From Hepsetus odoe (Eukaryota; Chordata; Actinopteri; Characiformes; Hepsetidae), in NCBI GenBank assembly GCA_017165825.1, contig CM029368.1, forward strand, positions 1,218,163 to 1,282,162: a stretch of 64,000 bases of DNA, written 5' to 3'. Each line of letters opens with the position of its first letter. Position 1 is the stretch's first letter. A program made the translations under genes and the position numbers. Below the pieces are notes generated by a model. That model was not told the origin of the DNA and ran no database searches. It saw only the letters and a program-made list of their open reading frames with translations. This document shows positions 33,801-44,790 of this stretch, one piece after another.

Positions 33801-36743
33801 GATCAGGAAAAAAGCCCAAAAACTCGAAGGACACCTTACTGCATTCATGTGTCATCATCTTCGTCGTCGTCGTCTTCTTCCGGCTGCTCCCGTTTAGGGG
33901 TAGCCACGGCAGATAATCAGTTTCCATTTCTTCCTGTCCTCTGCATCTTCCACCTGCATGTCCTCTCTCACCACATCCATAAACCTCGTCTTTGTCCTTC
34001 CTCTTCTCCTCTTTCCTGGCAGCTCCATCTTTAACATCCTTCTACTGATAAACTCCTCGTCTCTCCTCTGGACGTGTCCAAACTAACGTCCCCTTGCTTC
34101 TCTAACTTTGTCCGCAAAATGTCTAACCTGATCTGTCCCTCTAATATACTCATTTCTAATCCTCGTCACACCCAGCAAACATCTCAGCATCTTTTAACTC
34201 TGACACCTCCAGCTCCGCCTCCTGACTTTTCTTCAGCGCCACTGTCTCCGACCCGTACAACATAGCTGGTCTCAATACTGTCCTGTAAACATTCCCTTTC
34301 ACTCTTGCTGGTGTGTCACAAATCACTCCTCTCACTCTACACCCATTCCAACCAGCCTGCATGCTCTTCTTCCACACTCGCCATGTAATTCACTCAAGAA
34401 AGGCAATTTTCTGAGGCACCACCTGGAGCTAAACTTTCTTGGACCAGAACGTCTGGTGTCAAAGTGTAGAAGAGGAGTTCGGAACAGAACACTAGTCTGC
34501 TAAATCCACAGAAACGCAAAGTGCATTTTAACAAACGTTAAAAAATATGGGGAACTGATCGAACTGGAAAAAACATCTCACTAGTTTCTCTGTTTACTTT
34601 TACACCTAAAAATGAGGCTCATAGAGACGTTTTGGACGACAGACCAGCCTCTCCGAAACATTCTGCTTGTGCAGAGCCCCACAGCTGAGTCATTAAACAA
34701 GGAAGGCTGTTGTCTGCAGTGGGTTTGGGGAATTTGGGCTTTTGATGAAGCACGCTAACTTTAAGTTGTTGCCATGGAGATTACATCCTAGGCAACGAGT
34801 GATTCTCGCTAGAAGAGGATGAGGCTGCTTCAGTGATGCCAAAATATCTGACAGGGATTTTTATTTTTTTTCCCTGCTGAACACACAAAGAAAGATTTGT
34901 GAGCGTTAACACTTCAGTTTTGGGGCATTAAAATAAAGATCTGGCCCAAAGGATCAGCGGTTGGAGCAAAACTGCAAAAACCCCAGTTAAAATAAAATTA
35001 GACGCATGTGTCCAGACTCTCCAGTGTGTTCTTGTATAGCCTGAACGAGCCTTACAGAATGCTCGTAAATTCCCATTCAGACTAATGACATCTACAACCA
35101 TCTATCCCGACACCGTGAGCTTTTAACCAAGTGAACATCAGCCACCATGAGGACCAAAAGAACAGCTGACACGCAGAGTTCTGACCAAGAGAACGTCCAG
35201 AATGAATCTATATATTTTAATATTATTTTCTTAAGCGGTTCACAATAAAATGACAACAAATATTCCTTTAGAGATTCTGCAGTGTGCACCAGACTCTTTT
35301 CTTGAACGGGGCTTTTTGAAGACTGTTAAGCTTGTCTAGCACAGTTTGGGTGAGACCTGTCGAGGATCAGCATCTGGAAAGGAGTCTGTAAATAATCACA
35401 TCTGTTTGTTTTTCTTGAAGGCTTGTTTTGTCACGAGCTGAACTGTGTTTTTGTCTTGTTTTTAACAGAAAAAAAACTCAGCTGATGCCCGGCTAATGGC
35501 GACTGGCTGCTTGCTGCATGAACACACACACACACACAGTTATTCAAGATCGGAAGAGAATTCCCCCGACGACTCCACTGACAAGCCTCAAACACTCCCT
35601 CAACTACTAATCCAGCCGTGTGTGCCAACAGTGTGTGGCATGTGGATTGAAAGTGAAGAAATGTGTGTGTGTGTGTGTTTACCTTTTTTTTGTAAAAATC
35701 TCAAAGCTGTTAATGTTACTCAGCAGCAGACGTGGCCACTATCCTGTCATTTTTTTATTTCTCTAATTCAGAAAAAAGGTGCATGAGCTCCAGTTAGATG
35801 GCAGCAGTAATTACACAGTAATTAAATAGTAATTACATTTCTCCCCCTTCACACTTTACCTGAAAGGGAATTCAATATTTTTTCTTTTCTAAACTCCGCC
35901 GTCAGTGCGTAGTTGAGACGTAAGCAGCATCATCCAGGGCAGGTTTGGATTTCTGAATGTTTCCAGACGTCCCAAACCTGTGTATTTTGGGTAGAGTGGG
36001 TCTTCCTGTGTAGAGTGTCTCTGTGGGACGGTGACGATGGTAAAATAGTCCATCAGAACTAAATCACTTTTCTTTGTGTCCCTCCACCATGAACGGGTTC
36101 AGTTTTAGTCCAGAATCTTCTCCAAACTAAAACAACATCTCTGACACCAGACAGCGTCTCCACCACCAGCTCACATCTGTGAGGGACGTTCAGATGTCCG
36201 GTTCCGTTCACACACACTGGGGACGGTTCTGACTTGCAATAAAGCCACGCCGTTTACATTTTAACCATTAATCTACAACTTTCCTTTTGGGAAGCTCATA
36301 CGGTTTGAACGATCTGTCGTTTATCAACCGTTGTTCAGTTTTTAGATTGAGAAACTGAGCTGACACAAAGCTGAAAAAGATCAGCTTTCGTTTAAAAAAT
36401 GCGGACATGACATCAGTCCAGTTTGACAGTGAAACAGATGCCTCAGGTTCCTCGTGTCCACTGACTGGAGGAACAGGTCGTTTTCTCTTTATGGGCCGAA
36501 GTTGTAAAGAGCGTGGAGTTTTTAACTGCGCGTGCTGGACGTGTTCTAGGACACATAATTGTAATTTCTTAAAAGGTTCAAATGCAAAGTGGATGAAACT
36601 GAACTGAGGTTTTTGTTTTTGTTTTTTTTCCTTCTCATTCATTCAATTATTCATTCCTCACTTAAGCATGGACCATCTTTTCCTCTGATATTTTGGTAGT
36701 TGAGGACGGACTGCCATTAATGCCTTAAACTGTACTAATTACA

Positions 36744-36778
<35 letters not shown>

Positions 36779-39700
36779 GAATACAGCCTGTTGCCTCCCT
36801 TTACTGTGTTTTTGCTGTTACACAGCACAGACAGCAGACGGAGACAGTCGACTGCTTTGATTCAATTGCTGATCCTTTGGTTTTCACAACGATCCAGAGA
36901 GACTGCACGGATTTTAAACTGGGGTTCAAAAAGTAAAAACGCAACCCAGGATTTCATCCCAGAAGCCTGGCTTCTCTTGTTTGCCGCCATATCCAGGCTG
37001 CTGGAATGAAATCAATGGGAGGGTTATTACTTTTTGGATTTGGACTTCAGATCAGTACAGTCTCTCTGTGCTTCAGTCTTAATGGAGGACCAATAAAAGT
37101 GTTTCTTAACCAGTTTAACAGAATTGTATGCTTAAAAACACCCACTTCAGCTCTGGTGTTTCAGGGGGAGCTTAGCTGGAGCGGGTGGAACCGTAGTTCA
37201 GTCCTCCAGGGTTGGTTGGAAACACCGGAAGTAGTTTAGCTTTACACTGAGCATGATTATTAGGTGAGTGAGTGTTTTGAGGATGAATTTTAATCTGGAA
37301 CAAATCCAATTCTACCAGTCCATCCAGAAGGAAATGTGTGTCACAATTATTACACAACAATTGGTGCAGAATTATTACTAAACTAAATGAACAATTTACC
37401 AAATCAGACTTACTTATTTTCATCTGTTAAAGTGAGAATAAAAGAATTTACAAATAAACATTTCTGACTTTTAAATAAAAGAAATCAGTGACCAGTACAT
37501 CCGCCCTTCTTCTCAATAACAGTCATAATCCCTCCGATCATGGAGTCGGTCAGTATTTGTTGATCAAATTTCTGGCAAGCAGCTCCACAGACTCCCAGAC
37601 TCTGTTCAGAGAGGAGGACTGAGGTGAAAGTGGTGCTCTGTGTCTGTTACTCATCCAGCCATGGGACCGTCCATCTGGTCCATCAAGAGTCTTTCTCATC
37701 TGAACTCCATCAAACCTGAAAAATCTGTCTGGAGATGTTTCTTGGTCCAGTCTTGCTGTTTCTGCTGATGTGTCTTGTTCAGTGATGGGGGGGTTTCAGT
37801 CTTCCTTACCTTGTTCTTCTGGACACTCCAGGTAGGTTCAGTTCTGGAATATGACGAACTGGGGGATCATGGCTTCCTGGGAGCTTCACGTTTGATTCTT
37901 CTCAAATCTTTGGAAGTTCACTTCTTTTGTTCCTCAACTCGTTGACTGTTCATGACAAACTGTTAGATGGTTCTGTGATCACGACCTGAGATCTTGGACA
38001 TTTGAGGAGAGCTGCATCTGAAAGACTTTCTACAAGAAGCTCCTAATAATTCTGCACACCTTGGTAGAGAGTGTTGATCCTTAGGCCACACCCCCCTCAT
38101 TACACAAACTCACGGCACCTGATCTGCTTACATCCAATCAGCATTCAGGTTTCTACAGCTTGGAGTTGGAATACCTGCAGAAAGAGGATGATCTGGTGGA
38201 AACACTCACTCGCCTGATAACTGCTCACAGTGTGGAGGTGCTCAGTTTGAAGAAAGGGGTTTCCATTAAAGTGGCCCCAAACTCAGGCCTCTACAGTTCA
38301 AGATAAGCTGAATGCTGGTGAGCTGTGATTTGAGGCCAAACCTTATGGTTCTGGTTTGATCATTCCATGAGATTTTTTGTCAACTTACTGCATGTCTGGT
38401 TGATTTGTGTGTATTAAATAAAATTTGTCACAGCATGGTGTGTGTGTGTGTTTCCTGGTTGTTTTGTGTTTTACACCGATGCCCATTTGTCACTTTGCTG
38501 TTTGTGATGATTTGTGCAAAAATGTAATTTAATATTTTAAAAAATAAGAGTCTGACACTAGAGGGCGCTCCTGAGGGCGTCTGAAATAAATGCTCCTTTT
38601 CCTGTTTAAATTCACCAAACAAAGCTTTAACTTCTTTAAAAAGCTTTTGTTATTGTAGCACTTTCTAACAAAGGCTCACGAGCTTTCAACAGTTCATGAA
38701 AATGAAGTGAATTTAAAATTAAGGAGTTTAGTTTAAGTGAGCCGTAAAGAAAAAAATTCAAAATGTGTTCTTGAGGTCAGAAAGAGAAACGAAATGTATT
38801 TAATGATCCCGCAGACCGACAGCTGCCCTTTTCGGTTTCTAATCAGGTACATTATTACAACCGGCACTACCATCGCCATGTTGTTCAGAAATGGCGAACT
38901 CTGCCTTCTAGTGGATGCACTGTTTAACATGCACAAACGAAAAGGGTGGATGGAATAATGTGAGGGTTAACAGGTTCATTGGCTCACTTTCTTTCCTAGA
39001 AAACAACATTTCAGTACGTCCAAGCGTTCGTCTATAGACACCGTGTGGCGAGAGAGATGGTTAGATGAATATATAGATTCTTTATTGTCATTGAGATCCA
39101 CTCATTAATGCAGTGCTACAAGATAAGGTCTACAGATGCACAATAATCTAAAATAGTTCTTGACTTAAGCTATAAAAATGTTTTGTTTTTTTTTAAAGTT
39201 CGATTTTGGCTAAAACACCTGAATGTCTACATACATTTGGCCATGTAATGTTGCAAAAGAGCAAAGCTTATATACAAAATATATATTCTAAGCAGCAATC
39301 TCACTTACGTAGTTTCTGAGACGGTACGACTCACTGTCGTCTGCACTGATCTGCCCCCTGCTGCACCGTGTGTATGGGTTAGATGCAGAGGCTGAAGGGG
39401 CAGCGGTGGCCTAGTGGTTAGTTAGTTGGTCCCAGGATCAGATGGTCATGGGTGCGAATTCCAGACCTGTAGGTTGCCTTGAGATACCCTTGAGCAAGGT
39501 ACCGTCCCCGTCACTGCTCCCTGGGTGATTTCAATAGCTGGCCCCTGCTGCGTGTGGGTAAAATGCAGAGGTGTAATTTCGTTGTGCCTCAAGAATAGTC
39601 ACTTTCACTTTCAAATGGGTCTCAAAAAGATCTTTTCAAAAAGATCCCCGTTAGTTCCCTTTCTGTTACTAAGAGAGACATTTTTATGCACTCACTGATT

Positions 39701-42700
39701 GACGGTTTGGTGGAGTGATTCCGTCACTTTGTCTCCTCACAATTACAGGGTTGTGGGTTCGATTCCCAGTCTGGGTCCTTTCTGTGTGGAGTGCACATGT
39801 TCTCCCCGTGTCTGTGTGGGTTTCCACGAGCTCTGGTTTCCTCCCACCGTCCAAGCACATGATGGGGCAGCGGTGGCCTAGTGGTTAGGGAGTTGCCCCG
39901 CATCGGAAGATTGTGGGTTCGATTCCCTCAGAAGTAGGTTGCCCTGAGGTACCCTTGAGCAAGGTACTGTCCCCATCACTGCTCCCCGGGCACTTTCAAT
40001 AGCTGCCCACTGCTGCACGGTGTTCGTGTGCATGAGTTAAATGCAGAGGTCCAATTTCGTTGTGGTTCACTGTGTGCTGTGCTGTGACCTCGCAATGACA
40101 AGGGTTGTCACTTTCACTTTTCACTTTCACTTTCAGGTGGACTGGAGGCAAAAAACTGACCCCTAGGTGTGACTGTGTTAAGTGAAAGTGACTATTTGTG
40201 AACACAACACACAGATTGTGAACACAGCACACAGTGGTGTGTTCCAGCAGGGGGCAGACATACCCAGCACCCGGGGAGCAGTGACGGGGACAGTACCCTG
40301 ATCAAGGTTATGTCAGGGCAGGGCAACCTACTGGTCTGGGACTCAAACCCCCTGCTGGACAGTGTGTGTGTGTTAAATACAGAGGATGCGTTTGGTTGTG
40401 GTTCACTGTGTGCTCTGTTCACAATCACGATTTGTCACTTTCACTTCACTAAAGGCATTTTTCCCCCAAAATATGTGCTATGTGGTGCTTTGCAGGGTTT
40501 CCAGCACAGCATTATTTCTCTCCGCCTCATCAGCTCTGCAGAACTCAAGATTTTATATCATTTACATTTTTATTTTATTCAGTGTTCTCTTGCGGCTCCC
40601 AGCATGTATTGCGCTCATAATAACTTTCCCCACAGAAACAAAGACATGCACTGGTGTAGAGGTTAATAAACCCAGATGTGATGGCTTACTTCCCACCAGC
40701 AGGAAAAAGAAGCCAAATTGAGGCACAGTGCTGTGCAAAAGTCTTGATCCCCTCATTTCTTCATCTTTCTATTCCAGACTTTTTTGTATGTTTAATGTTG
40801 AGGAACAGTTCTCCAGATCTTCCTGAAGGACAGTGTTGTTGTCTCTCATTTTCAGTCCAGTCTCTGTACCTGAGCAGTTCTCCAGATCTTCCTGAAGGAC
40901 AGTGTTGTTATCTCTCATGTTCAGTCCAGTCTCTGTACCTGAGCAGTTTGATAGTTCTGTGTTGGTTAATCCACACAGTGATCTACGTCTGAACCTTCAA
41001 GCAGAACAAAGCGTCTAACTTAAGACATGAAGCAGTGAAGAACCAGGAGCAGATGATTCCAGATGATCAGGTGATTCGTTTACTGCTGACACTGAACGCT
41101 GAGTGGATGAAACCCTTTATCTAGAACCTTGTATCTTTAGACACTTTGCAGCCTGGAGCACTGAAACATTTGCTCCGGTTTGTTTTTTTCATGTAATCCT
41201 AATCTGATGATGATCAGGCAGATTCAGGCAGGAAATTGTATTTTTGCACCAACAATGTGCTTCCCTGTGAAATATAAAGAAAGGAAGGGATTTTGATCTG
41301 ATGAATCATTTTTTTATGATTTAGGACCAACATAGGTTCTTACATCACACCGCTGATAAAATATTCATTTCCCAGCTAACAACGAAAAAAAACGTTTTTG
41401 AAACTTATCATGATGTCTCACCAAGCAGGTCTGAAGTTCCTCCCACCTTCATGATGCACTGCAGTCTTGAATATCACTCACTTCCTGGAAATGTGGCACG
41501 GCTTTTTTTCTTCCATCACAACTTATCAAACCTCAGAAAAACTGTGTAACTGTGTATTTATTGTGTGAAAACAATGGGTGGAAGATCGTTGTTGATCTTT
41601 TAATGTAGTACATAAATTAAATCAGTGATCTGACCATACACCACAGACTTGGGAAAAAAAAAGACATGTTTTTGGACAGCAGGGACAACAGGCCTCCTCA
41701 GGAGGACGGGTGCTGGTCTACAGTCAGTCAAAAGGTGTGGAGGAATCTGATTCCAGATCAGTCCTGCTTTGTGAACACCAGTCCTGGTTTCTGGTGACGG
41801 CCTTTAGCGCTGAATCTTACGTCACAGTGATGGTGAATGGAACTCAACGTCTACCTGTGAAAGTGAAAGTGACTGTCATCATGAACACAGTGAACCACAT
41901 TCTCTGTATTTAACACATGCCGTCCAGCAGGGGGCAGACATATCCAGCACCCAGGGACCAGTGATGGGAACCTCAGGGCATTTACATTTACATTTACGCA
42001 ATTTAGCAGACGCTCTTATCCAGAGCGATTTCCATGTCCTGATTACAGGGACAGTCCCCCTGGAGACACTCAGGGTTCAGGGTCTTGCTCAGGAACCCAG
42101 TGGTGGTAGTGCCAGAGGTGGGATTCGAACCTGGGACCTCTTGAGCCACAGGTCCATAGACAAGGGCAGGTTTGGGATTTGAATCCACGACCTTCCAGTC
42201 CTGGAGCCTCATCCCTGAACACTAGAGCACCGCTGCCCCGGGTGGCATAATGTTATCAATGTTGCCTCCTAGTTCCTGTTCCAAAGTAAAGAAGCCAGAT
42301 TTTGGAGACGTCTTGGCTGATCAACCTCATGTAGGGCTGGTGGATCTCTGTGGATGTCTGATCTTTCAGTAAATTGTTTCTTTAAACCTGTTATTGACTC
42401 GGTGCGTGGTTTATAAAAGATGCAGCTGTGGCTCCTAAAGCTGGAAAAAGAATTACTCCTCAGATCCTTTGCTGTTTTTGACCTTTATCCTTGTTTACTG
42501 ATGGAGGTCTGGGGCTCAGGTGTGCATGTGTGAGCTGTTTGTCACTCATCCTTTTAACACATGCAGATCTGCTGTTCTGGATCGTGGTGCATCATGGTCT
42601 GGTGATAAAAGGGAATAAACACGGAACTATTATTATATCATAAAATGATGTTTATAAAGGAGAATTAATGTCTATTATGCAAATATGTGCTATGAATAAC

Positions 42701-42927
42701 GTTGATTTCTTGTGTGTGTGTGTGCGTGTGTGTGTGTGTGTGTGCGTAGATATTTTTTTCCACACTTGGACACCCCTCGAGCTGGATCCAGGCTGGCCCT
42801 GCTCCTCCCTCCTCCCGCGCTAATTGAGCAGACGTGTGAGGCCGATTACACTCACACACACCAACCGCCGCAGATACGCCGGCGAAACACAACCACCGTC
42901 CCCATACAGGCCACGGAACATGACTGA
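27764..42927 (+). CDS. seh1l: seh1l, nucleoporin SEH1 / GATOR2 subunit
   Basis: SEH1 is a WD40 beta-propeller protein of the nuclear-pore Nup107-160 (Y) complex, also found at kinetochores. In GATOR2 it relays amino-acid sufficiency to mTORC1. Nine coding exons join with consistent phases: 27764-27874, 28711-28761, 28876-29022, 29475-29686, 29865-29963, 30422-30562, 31496-31653, 32969-33119 and 42750-42927. The total is 1248 nt, or 415 residues, against about 421 for the human long isoform. It starts [20 protein letters not shown] and carries WD-type repeats such as [36 protein letters not shown] and [12 protein letters not shown]. The tail matches the human long-isoform RYFFPPLDSPRAGSR end. 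No lesion was seen. Fit to the family is very close. Confidence 0.97.
27920..28140 (+). repeat. SINE family A copy 8
   Basis: The head ggggcagaggtggcccagtg is clear, while the 3' half is diverged and ends without the usual cactttcac tail. It lies in the first seh1l coding intron. Confidence 0.7.
28141..28700. other. AT-rich seh1l intron, no further feature
   Basis: Repeated short cattaatatt and acacacat motifs without clear tandem order. No exon or classified repeat was seen. Confidence 0.45.
28711..28761 (+). CDS. seh1l: seh1l coding exon 2
   Basis: The 51-bp exon encodes [17 protein letters not shown]. It follows a long poly-T tract ending gtag and is followed by the donor gtgttt. Confidence 0.95.
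28876..29022 (+). CDS. seh1l: seh1l coding exon 3
   Basis: The 147-bp exon encodes [40 protein letters not shown] and DKQRGLSHW. The acceptor is gtgttcag and the donor gtgagg. Confidence 0.96.
29475..29686 (+). CDS. seh1l: seh1l coding exon 4
   Basis: The 212-bp exon begins [20 protein letters not shown] and includes [20 protein letters not shown] and [17 protein letters not shown]. It ends in phase 2 before gtctga, a weaker donor than its neighbours. Confidence 0.96.
29865..29963 (+). CDS. seh1l: seh1l coding exon 5
   Basis: The 99-bp exon encodes [20 protein letters not shown] and [13 protein letters not shown]. The acceptor is ttgtttttcag and the donor gtgggt. Confidence 0.95.
30000..30345 (+). 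repeat. dispersed repeat, related to 35900-36235
   Basis: It shares gggacggtgatgatggtaaa, gggttcagttt, atctccaccaccag and gagggacgttcagacgtcc with the block near 35900. Both lie in seh1l introns. Class unknown. Confidence 0.7.
30422..30562 (+). CDS. seh1l: seh1l coding exon 6
   Basis: The 141-bp exon encodes [40 protein letters not shown] and FKLIPLR. The acceptor is tttttccggacag and the donor gtaagt. Confidence 0.96.
31496..31653 (+). CDS. seh1l: seh1l coding exon 7
   Basis: The 158-bp exon encodes [40 protein letters not shown] and [12 protein letters not shown]. It ends in phase 1 before gtcagt. Confidence 0.96.
31690..31990. repeat. dispersed fish repeat with tRNA-like end
   Basis: It starts ctgagctgctcgtcctgatt, a motif shared with the block near 20733 and, inverted, near 53550. 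It ends with gggaatcgaaccgaggac, a box-B-like complement. It contains a short CA tract. Confidence 0.5.
32969..33119 (+). CDS. seh1l: seh1l coding exon 8
   Basis: The 151-bp exon encodes [20 protein letters not shown] followed by a Ser/Asn/Gly/Ala-rich linker ending SAGR. The donor gtacag lies at 33120. Reading through the donor gives a stop at 33157-33159, hence a possible shorter protein. Confidence 0.94.
33663..33668 (+). terminator. candidate polyadenylation signal for a short seh1l isoform
   Basis: AATAAA lies about 500 nt past the read-through stop of exon 8. It is the first canonical hexamer noticed there. Use is inferred. Confidence 0.25.
33855..34390 (-). mobile_element. RTE-like LINE 3' fragment
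   Basis: The minus-strand frame has [40 protein letters not shown] and [10 protein letters not shown]. Its 3' end is the ggctgctcccgtttagggg signature next to a (CGT)n tract. It lies in seh1l intron 8. Confidence 0.83.
34391..35899. other. seh1l intron 8, no gene seen
   Basis: Unclassified intronic DNA with short CA/TG tracts near 35522 and 35660. No splice-bounded coding segment was recognised. Confidence 0.45.
35900..36235 (+). repeat. dispersed repeat, related to 30000-30345
   Basis: It shows gggacggtgacgatggtaaa, ccaccatgaacgggttcag, gcgtctccaccaccag and agggacgttcagatgtcc. A shorter relative occurs near 43080-43175 (ggtgaatggaaccagag). Confidence 0.7.
36747..36777. repeat. (TG)n microsatellite
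   Basis: About fifteen TG units in seh1l intron 8. Confidence 0.95.
37257..38220. mobile_element. non-autonomous DNA transposon with ~25-bp inverted repeats
   Basis: The left end, ttattaggtgagtgagtgtt, matches the complement of the right end, aacactcactcgcctgataa, at most positions. The interior is about 1 kb and has no intact frame. Superfamily was not assigned. Confidence 0.6.
39396..39624 (+). repeat. SINE family A copy 9
   Basis: It starts ggggcagcggtggcctagtg and ends tagtcactttcactttc. A short piece of another copy (ctgccccctgctgcaccgtg) lies just upstream at about 39350-39390. Confidence 0.85.
39693..39862 (+). repeat. dispersed repeat shared with 53395-53560
   Basis: Both copies carry gggt(t)cgattcccag-like text followed by tcctttctgtgtg, acatgttctccccgtgtctg and a tccaccgtcc-like end. 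Confidence 0.6.
39865..40132 (+). repeat. SINE family A copy 10
   Basis: The best preserved member: ggggcagcggtggcctagtg, gggttcgattccctcag, ccttgagcaaggtactgtcc, tgctgcacggtgttcgtg and a gtcactttcactt tail. The gtgacctcgcaatgacaa block before the tail is shared with copy 13. Confidence 0.88.
40178..40446. repeat. SINE family A copy 11, two pieces in opposite orientation
   Basis: A reverse piece (40178-40352, tail to mid-body) meets a forward 3' piece (40353-40446) at ccccctgctggac. This suggests rearrangement after insertion or two overlapping insertions. Confidence 0.7.
40726..41290 (+). repeat. Tc1-derived repeat with an internal duplication
   Basis: It starts gtgctgtgcaaaagtcttga. The segment tctccagatcttcctgaagg occurs twice, about 65 bp apart. 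The part from ttaatccacacagtgatct onward is repeated near 56015-56280 in the same order. Confidence 0.7.
41860..42240 (-). repeat. SINE family A copy 12, split by a family B insertion
   Basis: The reverse family A copy begins gtgaaagtgaaagtgactgt and is interrupted at cctcagggca. It resumes with agggcaggtttgggatttga and ends gagcaccgctgcccc. Confidence 0.8.
41981..42162 (-). repeat. SINE family B copy 4, nested in family A
   Basis: From the complement of the L2-like tail (atttacatttacgcaattta) to gccacaggtccatagac. Its position inside copy A12 shows that family B inserted later. Confidence 0.83.
42705..42749 (+). repeat. (TG)n tract forming the seh1l terminal-exon acceptor
   Basis: TG repeats with two GC interruptions run directly into gcgtag, the 3' splice site of the last exon. 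Confidence 0.9.
42750..42927 (+). CDS. seh1l: seh1l terminal exon (long-isoform tail)
   Basis: The 178-bp exon, 9.6 kb after exon 8, encodes [40 protein letters not shown] and a basic RRR segment, then TGA. It matches the human long-isoform C-terminus in order and phase. The acceptor gcgtag is preceded by a TG/T tract instead of an ordinary pyrimidine tract. Confidence 0.92.
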
Positions 42928-43311
42928 AGCACACACACACACACACACACACCCCTGAAGCTTCAGATGCGTTGGCTTGTGTTTTAAAAACTGTCCCTCG
43001 GCTTCACTTCTCCAAATTAAGGCAAAGTTTCTTCCTGTGAGAGGAGAATTCCACTGATTTCCACCAAACTCAGTGACAACTATGGTGAATGGAACCAGAG
43101 ATCTCCAACGAAAATCTCCTCTTCAACCCCCCAGTGAAGCTCCTTGTGTCTCTGAGTGTTTCTGTGGGAGCACAGCAAAGCCATATTTAAATATGGAGAA
43201 TTGCTGGAGTCATCCTTTATTTCAAGTGTTAAGGGACATTAGCTAAATACAGGACCCATCTATTCAGTGTCTCACTAATTTTTGTTACGAAATCAGCTCA
43301 AACATGTCGTA

Positions 43312-43317
43312 AATAAA
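43312..43317 (+). terminator. candidate seh1l polyadenylation signal
   Basis: AATAAA about 385 nt after the stop codon, followed by a T/GT-rich stretch (ggctttttcacgttttct), as expected for a cleavage site. Confidence 0.45.
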
Positions 43318-43564
43318 GGTTGGCTTTTTCACGTTTTCTTTCTTTTGTTCATTTTTATGTTGAGTTTAATGCCTTAGAAGTATTTTTATTATACAGGCTG
43401 TTGTAGAAATGCTAACCATCATTATAATATTACTACAGGGGAACCTCAGGGCCCTCAGAAGATCTCGGGACATTAAAAAAATATGTTTTTAGTTCATTTT
43501 TATTGTAAAGATTCAAAATCTCCCACAGTCTGGCAGAACTATTCTCACTTCATTCAAAAAATCC

Positions 43565-43760
43565 AATCAGGATGTTTCTCTGTCTAGTGCCATCAGGATG
43601 AAAGTTCACAGCTGTCTGTCCTTCTGTAAACATCATCCTGACAGCAGTGTAAGAAGAGGGATTCTCCACAAGACACATGCAGACGTCCCCAGAGTGGAGC
43701 TCTGTCAAGGACGTCACTGTTTTTAGGGGCTGAAGTACTGCATCAGGGGCTGGATAGAAT
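43565..43760 (-). repeat. coding-like dispersed repeat, copy 1
   Basis: The minus strand keeps an open frame with GDVCMCLVENPSSYTAVRMM followed by FTEGQTAVNFHPDG. A related block occurs at about 54455-54640. Origin unknown. Confidence 0.5.
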
Positions 43761-43904
43761 CTTACAGCTTGCTCTCAGCTGTTTTCGGTGGACTGATGAT
43801 CTAAATATTTTTTTTTTTTGGAACACAGGGAAAATATGCTCATGCTGAAGCTCTACAGGTTTTTACTCTCCAAGAATGCTATGAATGAACTACAACTAAA
43901 CTAG

Positions 43905-44390
43905 ATTAGATGAGATTATATTATATTATATTAGATTAGATTAGATTAGATTAGATGAGAGTAGATGAGATGAGATTAGATTAGATTAGATGAGATGAGA
44001 TTAGATGAGATTATATTAGATTAGATTAGATGAGAGTAGATGAGATTAGATGAGATGAGATTAGATGTGATTATATTATATTATATTATATTAGATGAGA
44101 TGAGATGAGATTATATTAGATGAGATTAGATGAGATTCTATTAGATGAGATTATATTATATTAGATTAGATGAGAGTAGATGAGATTAGATGAGATGAGA
44201 TTAGATTAGATTAAATGAGATTAGATGAGATGAGATGAGAAGAGATTATATTAGATGAGATTATATTATATTATATCATATTAAATTAGATTAGATTAAA
44301 TGAGATTATATTATATTACATTACATTATATTATATTATATTAGATTAGTTGAGATGAGATTAGATGAGATGAGATGAGATTGAACCAGA
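43905..44390. repeat. TTAGA/TGAGA/TTATA low-complexity satellite
   Basis: About 490 bp of mixed pentamers (ttaga, tgaga, ttata) in irregular order. Confidence 0.95.
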
Positions 44391-44555
44391 AATGCAAAGG
44401 CCAGAATAAATACAGTATATATGACAGAGTGCAGTATAAGTAGAACTGAATGTTAAAGTATGTGCATGTAGGAAAGAGTAAATACACAGATTATAACAAT
44501 CATAAAAATATGTACGGTGTATTAAATTTGTGTAGAAAGTAAACGTATGAGTAAG

Positions 44556-44790
44556 GTTGTGTTAGTTTGGACATGTCCAGAGGAGAGACGAGGAGTATAT
44601 CAAGAGAAGGATGTTAAAGATGGAGCTGCCAGGAAAGAGGAGAAGAGGAAGAACAAAGAGGAGGTTTATGGATGTGGTGAGAGAGGACATGCAGAGGGAC
44701 AATGAGAAAGAGGAAGATGCAGAGGACAGGAAGAAATGGAGACGGTTGATCTGCTGTGGCGATGCCTAAACGGGAGCATCCGAATCGATC
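44556..44790 (+). mobile_element. RTE-like LINE 3' end
   Basis: The sequence from agtttggacatgtccagag through gaggacaggaagaaatggag to gatgcctaaacgggagcatc is the 3' coding end and terminus of the family. The frame is broken. Confidence 0.82.
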
